NCBI GenBank assembly: GCA_002429595.1
Contig: DJAM01000119.1
Span: 1 to 5,375, forward strand
Direction of reading: 5' to 3'
DNA from: Coxiellaceae bacterium UBA6002
GTDB taxonomy: Bacteria; Pseudomonadota; Gammaproteobacteria; UBA6002
DNA length: 5,375 nt
Both the position numbers and the translations under genes were made by a program. Within the stretch, counting starts at the first letter, position 1. Every line of letters begins with the position of its first letter. Shown here one piece after another: positions 1 through 4,891 of this stretch. The notes beneath the pieces were generated by a model. It did no database searches and had not been told where the DNA came from. It saw only the letters and a program-made list of their open reading frames with translations.

Positions 1-20
1 GGTGCGGCTGGAAAGATGGG

Positions 21-38
21 TTCCCGCCTTCGCGGGAA
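21..38. repeat. REP-like short palindrome
   Basis: Seven-base arms TTCCCGC (21-27) and GCGGGAA (32-38) enclose a CTTC loop. The sequence continues as ATGAC, giving the pattern of a dispersed extragenic palindrome seen in many proteobacteria (family knowledge from memory, not searched). It lies downstream of the exporter gene. On that strand no T run follows the hairpin, so it is not a canonical intrinsic terminator, although it could still protect the 3' end of the mRNA. Confidence 0.7.
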
Positions 39-122
39 TGACAAATAACGCGGGAATGACAAATAACGTGGGAATGACAACACAGGCGTGGGAATGACAA
101 ATAACGCGGAATGACACATAAG
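32..122. repeat. tandem repeat, 18-bp unit, about 5 copies
   Basis: The unit GCGGGAATGACAAATAAC occurs at 32-49 and is repeated exactly at 50-67. Copies with a C-to-T change follow at 68-85 (diverged second half) and 88-105, then a decayed copy at 106-122 that lacks one G. A two-base insertion separates the third and fourth copies. The first copy begins inside the right arm of the palindrome at 21-38, so the array looks like local tandem amplification of the end of that REP-like element. No gene is seen in 1-129. Confidence 0.85.
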
Positions 123-129
123 TTAAAAC

Positions 130-1878
130 CTAAACAAGCGCTTCCTCTAAATCATGCGAATACATCTTATCGAACTTCAGCGCTGAGTTTCTGACCAACA
201 AAGCATTATCATGAAATTTATTTAAGCTAGATCGATGACCAATACTTAAAATTATAGCTTGCGGTAAGCGGTTTTTGAGAAGCGTATAGATAAATCCTTC
301 CATTGATTCATCTAAGGCTGAAGTAGCTTCATCTAAGAAAATGATATTAGGCTGATTCAGCAGTATCCTCGCAAAGCCTAACAGTTGTTGTTGGCCCAAG
401 GAAAGTGTTCTAGGCCAATCCCTAGCTATCTCGAGTTTATTTTGTAATTCTCCTAATCCGACTTCTCGTAAAATTGTTGCCAATTTTTCTTCAGCGATAG
501 TTTCGTTGTCTGGATAAATTAAATTTTCTTTTAATGTACCCTCAAATAAATAAGGTCTTTGCGGCAGGAATAAAAGTTTGGCAGCTTGTGGCAGCTTTAT
601 TGTACCACTCCCATGTATCCACAAATCTGCAATTGCTTTGAATAAAGTGCTTTTGCCAATACCTGTGTTACCACGAATTATGTATGACGTCGCAGGTAAC
701 AAATGCAAATTGATACCCGTTAATAAATTGCGTCCTTGTGGTGTTGTGATCGTTAAATCTCGTATTTCAACATCTGTACGATTATGACGGCTGACGCAAA
801 TGGTCGCGTGTTCTCTAGGATGTTGCTTAAGTGTGTCATCGAAGACCGCAATACGATGCAAGGTAGCTCGCCAATCAGCTAGCGCTTGAAAGCATTGAAC
901 AAAAATTGAAAATGAATTGATAGTATAAGTAAACGCTCCAGATATTAACATCAACATACCCATATCGATTTGTTTATTCAAATAAAATGGAGCAGTAATG
1001 ATAAAACCTAACACCATCCCAATCTGACTATAACCACCAGCAAAAAAAGTTAAACGCTTTTTAATTTTGTTAATGCTAAGTGCATTGGTTAGAACAGTTA
1101 GAAAAGATTTAGAAAGTTTATTTTGTTCTGCAAGCTCACCGCTATAAAATGCAATTTCCTCGCTAGATTCCTGCAATTTGATCAGTCCGAATCGATAGTT
1201 TGCATTAAACTTCTGTTGATTAAAATTTAAGCCTGCTAACTTGCTACCCAGTAGACTCGTTATCCAAGTACCCACAATCGAATAAGTCAGTGCACACAAA
1301 CAAAAGAATCCTGGAATATGGTAGGTACTACCATTTAATTGTAATGGCACCGACGACTGCCATAAGGTCACCCCAAAGGTCAAAATAGTCAGTACCGAAT
1401 TAAAAATTATGCCGTATAGTCCTAGTGTGGCAACGGGAAATTGATCCAAATCACTTGCGATACGTTGGTCAGGGTTATCTACTCTATTTTCTGATTTCAA
1501 AAAATAATATTTCTTATTGTTCAGCCATCTAGTCACAAAGTTGTCGGTTGTTAACCTACGCCATCTTATGGCTAATAAACCGCAAAGATAAGTATTGTAT
1601 GCTTCGGCAAACATTAACAAGGCGATAAATACTGTAAGCTTGCCAATTTGTACCATGATTTCTTTACTATGATACCCCGACAAGGCATTGAAAAAATCAC
1701 GATTGAACATATTTAGTCCAACAGTGGCTCGCACCGTCACAATGGTGCAAGTAGTAATTAGCAGAAGGTAAAGGAACGATTTGAGCTTTTCTGTTTGTAA
1801 GTACTGAGTAAATACTGATTTGAGTTCAATTAAGAAGAGCTTGTTAAATTTGAGAGACCGAGGTTCATTGTTCGTCAT
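130..1878 (-). CDS. SbmA/BacA-YddA-like ABC transporter, fused permease and ATPase
   Basis: This is an inner-membrane ABC half-transporter of 582 aa that presumably works as a homodimer. About six hydrophobic segments lie near residues 35-54, 81-104, 154-173, 188-206, 288-300 and 306-326. Family-typical permease motifs NRDFFNAL (59-66) and NPDQRIASDL (135-144) are visible. The C-terminal ATPase domain has Walker A GNTGIGKST (403-411), Q-loop LPQRP (Q440), signature LSLGQQQ (492-498), Walker B IIFLDE (512-517), D-loop SALD (520-523) and H-loop His548, so it looks catalytically intact. Relatives include SbmA/BacA peptide importers, E. coli YddA and mycobacterial Rv1819c; the substrate cannot be read from sequence (peptides or cobalamin-like compounds are possible). 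I chose ATG 1878, preceded by AAGGATT, over TTG 1926 or ATG 1920, because those lie at or upstream of the predicted transcription start. The signature has Leu where many family members have Arg (GQQQLLGFAR), a minor variation. Confidence 0.93.
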   Translation of the reverse strand: MTNNEPRSLKFNKLFLIELKSVFTQYLQTEKLKSFLYLLLITTCTIVTVRATVGLNMFNRDFFNALSGYHSKEIMVQIGKLTVFIALLMFAEAYNTYLCGLLAIRWRRLTTDNFVTRWLNNKKYYFLKSENRVDNPDQRIASDLDQFPVATLGLYGIIFNSVLTILTFGVTLWQSSVPLQLNGSTYHIPGFFCLCALTYSIVGTWITSLLGSKLAGLNFNQQKFNANYRFGLIKLQESSEEIAFYSGELAEQNKLSKSFLTVLTNALSINKIKKRLTFFAGGYSQIGMVLGFIITAPFYLNKQIDMGMLMLISGAFTYTINSFSIFVQCFQALADWRATLHRIAVFDDTLKQHPREHATICVSRHNRTDVEIRDLTITTPQGRNLLTGINLHLLPATSYIIRGNTGIGKSTLFKAIADLWIHGSGTIKLPQAAKLLFLPQRPYLFEGTLKENLIYPDNETIAEEKLATILREVGLGELQNKLEIARDWPRTLSLGQQQLLGFARILLNQPNIIFLDEATSALDESMEGFIYTLLKNRLPQAIILSIGHRSSLNKFHDNALLVRNSALKFDKMYSHDLEEALV

Positions 1879-1915
1879 AATCCTTATGTCCTTTTTTATA
1901 CCGGCAATGGCTGAC

Positions 1916-1943
1916 AGCATACTCAAAAGTTATTGGTTGTCAA
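1916..1943 (-). promoter_or_regulatory. sigma70-like promoter of the ABC transporter
   Basis: On the minus strand a perfect -35 box TTGACA (1943-1938) is followed after 16 bp by TATGCT (1921-1916), which matches 4 of 6 positions of the -10 consensus. Transcription would begin near 1909, leaving a leader of about 30 nt with AAGGA just before the ATG at 1878. The outer four bases of the -35 box are shared with the 18-bp palindrome at 1940-1957. Confidence 0.6.
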
Positions 1944-1957
1944 TAATATATTATTGA
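1940..1957. promoter_or_regulatory. 18-bp perfect palindrome, candidate operator
   Basis: TCAATAATATATTATTGA is a perfect palindrome located between two divergent genes. It overlaps the exporter's -35 box and ends only four bases before the AGGA Shine-Dalgarno of the plus-strand gene. A dimeric regulator bound here could block the exporter promoter and perhaps the divergent one. It is AT-rich, so chance or a DNA-melting role cannot be excluded. No regulator gene is adjacent in this window. Confidence 0.45.
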
Positions 1958-1974
1958 AATAGGAACAAAAATAC

Positions 1975-2634
1975 ATGATAAAGGCATTGGGCTCAGAGCA
2001 CCCTTTTCGGCATTATGATCTTAAGCTAAGCGCAAAAGAGCAACAACACTTGGCTCAACTAAACATTGTAGAGTCTAGAAATTATGACAACTTCGGGGAG
2101 CTACAGGACTTAAATAGCCAAAGTACAAAGTTTCTGCAAAAAATTGCTGCTGGCGCAACCAATGAAATTGCAGCTTTGGTTTGCAAGCTGGTAGGTAACG
2201 TTCTGGAAGATTATCAACAAGAAACAGCCTGGATCACGCTACGATCATGCACACCAACCCCTTTATATAAAACACCACGCTGGCACACTGATGGTTATTA
2301 CTATTCACCTAAGGTGGGCAACCAATATAAAGTTGTAATGACCTTGAAAGGAAAACCAACTTTATTTACCAACGCACCACCAACCATGAAAGATCAGTTT
2401 TACATGCTTCAAGAAAATAATGCGTCGAACGAGATTAATAGCTTGTTAGCACACTGTCTCATTGAAAGTGCAGATAGTGGTCAAGGAACACATTTCATTG
2501 TCGGCTCAAAAGATGCGGCCATTCATTCGGAACCGGATATTACTGAACCAAGATTGTTTTTAGGAATTCTGCCAGGTACTAAAGAACAAATTGCACAGTG
2601 GCAGCAGATAACAAATGATCATCGTCAATTATAA
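1975..2634 (+). CDS. hypothetical protein, possible Fe(II)/2OG oxygenase-like fold
   Basis: I do not recognise this 219-aa protein by name. It has no signal peptide or membrane segment and is probably cytosolic. The middle and C-terminal parts carry the spacing expected of a double-stranded beta-helix oxygenase: WHTDG with His104 and Asp106, a strand-like segment KVVMTLKG (119-126), then GTHFIVG (171-177), a second His in AAIHSEP (His184), and PRLFLGILPG with Arg193, which would bind the 2-oxoglutarate carboxylate. DUF1826-type proteins have a similar HxD / H order, but I cannot assign the family from sequence alone. ATG 1975 is preceded by AGGA at 1961-1964 (10-nt spacing, rather long). The gene is divergent from the ABC exporter and its last six bases overlap the end of pncC on the other strand. 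No clear plus-strand promoter was found; TATATT at 1947-1952 inside the palindrome is the best -10 candidate, without a -35. Confidence 0.8.
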   Translation: MIKALGSEHPFRHYDLKLSAKEQQHLAQLNIVESRNYDNFGELQDLNSQSTKFLQKIAAGATNEIAALVCKLVGNVLEDYQQETAWITLRSCTPTPLYKTPRWHTDGYYYSPKVGNQYKVVMTLKGKPTLFTNAPPTMKDQFYMLQENNASNEINSLLAHCLIESADSGQGTHFIVGSKDAAIHSEPDITEPRLFLGILPGTKEQIAQWQQITNDHRQL

Positions 2635-3123
2635 AAGTTCAATCAAACCGCTTAATGCTTTTTTAACAGCGAGGTAATTTACGGTATTTCTATCGCCCTG
2701 AAAATGTTCAGCCGCCGTGATGATCTTATTATTGATCGACCAAGCAAACCAACAAGTTCCAACCGGTGGCGAAGAAGTTTCATCCTTATCGGGCCCAGCA
2801 AGCCCTGTGACAGCAATACTAATCTGAGCTTTACTATTAGTGATCGCTCCTTGCGCCATTGCGATTGCAATCTCTTTGCTGACCGCACCATATTGCTTTA
2901 TAGCTTCGCAGTTGATATCCAACATCTCTACTTTTGATTGCTCACTGTAAGTAACAAATCCACACTCAAACCAACTCGATGAAGTCGGCACCGAAGTCAA
3001 TACTTGCGCAATCCAACCACCGGTACAAGACTCTGCCGTCACCAATGATAATTTTGATTTTTCTAAATGATCACCGATTCGAACCGCTAAACGGCTGAGT
3101 TCTATATTGATAATATCGTTCAT
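2629..3123 (-). CDS. pncC: nicotinamide-nucleotide amidohydrolase, CinA C-terminal family
   Basis: PncC deamidates nicotinamide mononucleotide to nicotinate mononucleotide and ammonia, returning NMN (for example from DNA ligase) to NAD synthesis in the cytosol. At 164 aa the protein is the stand-alone CinA-C form, close in length to E. coli PncC, without the N-terminal MoCF-like domain of full CinA. Hallmarks visible are TAESCTGG (29-36) with the conserved Ser32, FVTYSEQSK (56-64) with Tyr59 and Lys64, YGAVSKE (78-84), and VTGLAGPDKDE (105-115) followed by PPVGTCWFAW (119-128). ATG 3123 is preceded by TGAGGG with a 7-nt gap, and that GAGGG belongs to the arm of the inverted repeat at 3131-3203. 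The 3' end overlaps the convergent gene by six bases. The gene follows hicB in the same direction, but the repeat lies between them, so cotranscription is uncertain. No convincing promoter of its own was found at 3204-3242. Confidence 0.93.
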   Translation of the reverse strand: MNDIINIELSRLAVRIGDHLEKSKLSLVTAESCTGGWIAQVLTSVPTSSSWFECGFVTYSEQSKVEMLDINCEAIKQYGAVSKEIAIAMAQGAITNSKAQISIAVTGLAGPDKDETSSPPVGTCWFAWSINNKIITAAEHFQGDRNTVNYLAVKKALSGLIELL

Positions 3124-3130
3124 CTATTTT

Positions 3131-3136
3131 CCCTCA
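3131..3136 (-). promoter_or_regulatory. pncC ribosome-binding site inside the repeat arm
   Basis: On the minus strand TGAGGG occupies 3136-3131 and is followed by seven bases and the ATG of pncC at 3123. It is the only purine-rich Shine-Dalgarno-like sequence at the right distance and forms the outermost bases of the 23-bp repeat arm. In a transcript covering the entire repeat, it would be paired within the hairpin and poorly accessible. Confidence 0.5.
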
Positions 3137-3203
3137 CCCCAACCCTCTCCCGCTGTTAGTTTCTAAAACTCGAACTAATTGCGGGAGAGGGTTGGGGTGA
3201 GGG
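3131..3203. repeat. long inverted-repeat element (MITE/REP-like)
   Basis: The arms at 3131-3153 and 3181-3203 are perfect 23-bp inverted complements, beginning CCCTCACCCCAACCC and ending GGGTTGGGGTGAGGG. The 27-base loop contains a further pair TTAGTT (3156-3161) / AACTAA (3173-3178), so the whole element can fold into one hairpin. Its outer edges are flanked by CTATTTT (3124-3130) and CTATTAT (3204-3210), a possible 7-bp target duplication with one mismatch. It has no coding capacity, so any mobility would need a transposase in trans. It is G/C-rich within AT-rich surroundings and resembles dispersed CCCTCACCCC repeats of proteobacterial genomes (recollection, not searched). No T run follows on either strand, so it is not a standard terminator. 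Confidence 0.85.
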
Positions 3204-3242
3204 CTATTATTTGAAAAAAATAAACAACTTGCGTATATTGAA

Positions 3243-3581
3243 TTAACCAAAATGCTTATCGTGTAACATATGCGTTATCGCCTGTGCTACCCATTGATTT
3301 AAACTCATTCCGGCTACTTTTGCGGCAATAACCACTTCACGATGAACCTCAGGATCTATTCGCAAGTTAAATTTTCCAGAAAAAGGCTTATCTGGATCTT
3401 CCCCACGTTGTTCACAAAAGTCTAAATAATCTTCTACAGAATCGATAAATGCATTTTTAAGTTCTTTAACACTCTTCCCCTGAAAAGTAATAACATCTTG
3501 AATATTTACTACTTCACCATGGAAAATTTCTGCCTCGTCGTCAAATTCAATGTGAGCTATATAATTTTTATATTTCATCAT
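3243..3581 (-). CDS. hicB: HicB antitoxin with ribbon-helix-helix C-terminus
   Basis: HicB neutralises the HicA RNase by binding it and represses the operon. The 112-aa protein has the HicB N-terminal fold: YIAHIEFDDEAEIFHGEVV (7-25), with FHGEV in place of the common F-G-x-F/V strand, then ITFQGKSVKELKNAF (31-45) and the helix DSVEDYLDFCEQRGEDP (47-63). The C-terminal part FNLRIDPEVHREV (71-83) through GMSLNQWVAQAI (91-102) is a ribbon-helix-helix DNA-binding domain, the likely repressor module. The start overlaps the hicA stop in ATGA (3581-3578). A second ATG follows at 3578; with AAAGG just upstream, that second ATG has more normal spacing (4 nt), so the protein may be one residue shorter. 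hicA-then-hicB is the usual order. Length and motifs are complete, so the antitoxin looks functional. Confidence 0.93.
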   Translation of the reverse strand: MMKYKNYIAHIEFDDEAEIFHGEVVNIQDVITFQGKSVKELKNAFIDSVEDYLDFCEQRGEDPDKPFSGKFNLRIDPEVHREVVIAAKVAGMSLNQWVAQAITHMLHDKHFG

Positions 3582-3838
3582 ACCTTTATACCTGCCTCAG
3601 TTAAGAATCGTCGCATAGCTTTCAATGCACCTCTATCAGTTTCTTTTTTAGGATGCGGCCTATGAAAAACTGCTCTCATACCATTCAATGCTATCCTTAC
3701 TCTAGAACCTCTTCCCTCTGTGAGCTCAGCCCCAAGAGCTAATAACATTGCTTCTATTTCTGTCCAAATAACTCCAGATTTTACCGGATCATGAAAAATG
3801 TCTTCTAAGACTTTCTTATGTTTGTTTTGAATTTTCAT
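3578..3838 (-). CDS. hicA: HicA-family mRNA interferase toxin
   Basis: HicA toxins are small ribosome-independent mRNA-cleaving RNases with a double-stranded-RNA-binding-like fold. This 86-aa protein has IWTEIEAMLLALGAEL (24-39), GRGSRVRIALNG (42-53), FHRPHP (58-63) and ETDRGALKAMRRFLTEAGI (66-84), the layout of a recognised HicA branch. In the classical HicA the catalytic His follows G-S (GSH); here that position is Arg47 (GSR), and histidines occur instead at 59 and 62, which may take over or indicate different activity. That mechanistic point is inference. The stop codon TGA overlaps the hicB start by 4 bp, which implies translational coupling. The promoter and operator lie immediately upstream, and there is no Shine-Dalgarno sequence before ATG 3838, so translation is probably leaderless. 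Confidence 0.9.
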   Translation of the reverse strand: MKIQNKHKKVLEDIFHDPVKSGVIWTEIEAMLLALGAELTEGRGSRVRIALNGMRAVFHRPHPKKETDRGALKAMRRFLTEAGIKV

Positions 3839-3842
3839 ACTA

Positions 3843-3873
3843 ATTATAGTACTATTTTTTGGTACTATGTCAA
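3843..3873 (-). promoter_or_regulatory. hicAB promoter (leaderless)
   Basis: On the minus strand a perfect -35 box TTGACA lies at 3873-3868. Two -10 choices follow: TACTAT at 3851-3846 with a 16-bp spacer, or a perfect TATAAT at 3848-3843 with a 19-bp spacer, longer than optimal. Either predicts a transcription start at about 3836-3839, at or next to the A of the hicA ATG (3838). This predicts an mRNA with essentially no leader, in keeping with the missing Shine-Dalgarno sequence. Confidence 0.7.
3846..3868. promoter_or_regulatory. hicAB operator candidate, GTAC-centred repeats
   Basis: ATAGTAC (3846-3852) and GTACTAT (3862-3868) are perfect 7-bp inverted repeats nine bases apart. In addition ATAGTACTAT (3846-3855) is a perfect 10-bp palindrome, and GTACTAT recurs directly 13 bp further on, giving two GTAC-centred sites. 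They fill the spacer between the -35 and -10 boxes of the hicAB promoter, the place expected for autorepression by the ribbon-helix-helix domain of HicB. Confidence 0.65.
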
Positions 3874-3889
3874 GAATGTAAAGAATTGC

Positions 3890-4719
3890 TTAATAATTGA
3901 AGGCCCCTCTCCATGGAGCAGCATTTTCACTGAATAAATTGTCTTTAAAATATGTAGTCATCTGACGATTTTTATAGTCTCTTAAAGCTAGATCAAAACC
4001 CGTCTCTCCTCGCCTGTTTTTTTCAAAATAAAGTTGCGGGCATTTTTTGGCAAGTAGCTCCAACATTATCATACCAAGACCATTTTCCATCCTATCGCAA
4101 CGGTCTGCCATCGCTGTGAGAAGAATATGAATGAGAGTGTTACCATTTCCCGCTTGGCGGTAATTACAAACAGCAGCTGGATCGAATGTTAAAAATTCTT
4201 GAAGAAGAACTAATGCTCGACACTCTTTGAACGCGACTCTAAGAAATTCGATACCTATTCTTTTTTTAACGGGGCCATTGGGAGAAGGTAGTGTTTGTTC
4301 TAATGCCATTATTTTTCCGTAAAGAAAGCCATGTTGTTTTCTAATTTCTTTATAATGTGCCTCAAACAATTCTTTGATCACTGCCGCGTTAAGTCCCCAG
4401 ATGAGATTTTTTTCATAAGGGGTGTGCCTACCCTGAGCCCTGTTATTAAATACTTCAAGATTGGCCCCCTTTGCTAGCAAATATTCTAAGATAGCACCCC
4501 ATCGCTGTTCAGTCCCATCTTCCGAGTAGGGCAATACCTGACTCCCCCCCAATGTAATGGAACCATCCCTTGATTATCTGTCTGATTTACCAGTGCTCCC
4601 GCCTCTACTAATCTTCTAACTCTAGGTAAATTTCTATAGTGTACGGCGTAGTGCAAAGGAGAAATTCCATCTTCATCGGGAACATTTAAAATAGGATTAA
4701 CAGCCTGGTAGCGATTCAT
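3890..4719 (-). pseudogene. ankyrin-repeat protein gene, frameshifted at a G7 run
   Basis: Two minus-strand frames together encode one ankyrin protein. From ATG 4719, residues 1-57 include DEDGISPLHYAVHYRN and VRRLVEAGALVNQTDNQG, a standard 33-residue ankyrin unit, then MVPLHW. The reading frame is lost at seven G (4550-4544): the zero frame runs off to a stop at 4486, whereas the -1 frame continues with LHWGGSQ, ILEYLLAKGANLEVFNN, later GNGNTLIHILL, MLELLAKKCPQLYFEKNRRG and ETGFDLALRDY, ending at 3890. Joined, it is about 276 aa, with ankyrin repeats at both ends and a helical middle. Ankyrin repeats mediate protein-protein contacts; in Legionella- or Coxiella-type bacteria such genes often encode secreted effectors (inference only). 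No signal peptide is visible. ATG 4719 has no Shine-Dalgarno, and ankyrin-like sequence continues upstream in the same frame, so the true start probably lies farther out. It may be a decayed gene, a phase-variable one, or a sequencing error. Confidence 0.8.
4544..4550 (-). other. G7 homopolymer at the frameshift site
   Basis: Seven consecutive G on the coding strand mark the exact place where the two ankyrin frames join. Eight G (or five) would restore the frame as LHWGGSQ. Runs of this length are prone to replication slippage, polymerase slippage and sequencing error, so the gene could switch between on and off forms. Confidence 0.8.
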
Positions 4720-4789
4720 TAAAAAATCGAAAGTCGAAGCGTTACATCTAAGCGTAAGATGAAGCAGAGTGAATTGTTTAAAAAGCCAT
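4720..4789 (-). pseudogene. probable upstream end of the ankyrin gene, second frameshift
   Basis: The frame of ATG 4719 stays open upstream to a TAG at 4800-4798 and encodes FTLLHLTLRCNAST then FDFL, which has the TLLHL helix start of an ankyrin repeat running into NPILNVPDEDG. It contains no ATG, GTG or TTG. An ATG at 4789 lies one base out of frame; loss of one T from the five-T run (4784-4780 in the hairpin-free stretch on the minus strand) would join it as MAFKQFTLLHL. A restored gene from 4789 would encode about 299 aa. The Shine-Dalgarno upstream of 4789 is poor, so this start is tentative. Confidence 0.5.
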
Positions 4790-4858
4790 ATTTTTATCTA
4801 AGGTCTGTCTAGACGAAGCACTATACCGCTCTATTATTAAATTAAACTTAAAGCAAGC

Positions 4859-4864
4859 TACAAT
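4859..4864 (+). promoter_or_regulatory. possible -10 box of the antiporter gene
   Basis: TACAAT (5 of 6 matches to the consensus) lies 27 bp before the TTG start, and the Shine-Dalgarno sequence falls in the predicted leader. The best -35 at a 16-bp spacing is TTAAAT (4837-4842), which is weak. The rest of 4720-4891 is the ankyrin gene's upstream remnant and AT-rich spacer, with nothing else I can support. Confidence 0.35.
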
Positions 4865-4891
4865 ATCTAAAAGGCATAAGGAGCGTGCAAC

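Noticed and set aside
32..122. CRISPR-like array
   Set aside because: The 18-bp units are directly adjacent with no unique spacers; it is a simple tandem repeat.
578..787. Plus-strand open frame of 69 codons
   Set aside because: Lies antisense to the conserved ATPase domain of the exporter; no family features and no Shine-Dalgarno.
2679..2937. Two open frames of 70 and 77 codons within pncC
   Set aside because: Out-of-frame or antisense shadows of the well-conserved pncC coding sequence.
3131..3203. Intrinsic terminator of hicAB
   Set aside because: The hairpin is strong but no T run follows on the minus strand (GGGAAAATAG follows), and the arms match a dispersed-repeat pattern.
3204..3242. 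Separate pncC promoter
   Set aside because: The stretch is AT-rich, but no -35/-10 pair with acceptable match and spacing was found.
4807..4814. GTCTAGAC palindrome as an operator
   Set aside because: Eight bases only, with no extension or second copy; expected by chance.
4820..4825. TATAGT on the minus strand as the ankyrin gene -10 box
   Set aside because: No recognisable -35 box at 16-18 bp; only 15-bp or 20-bp weak partners.
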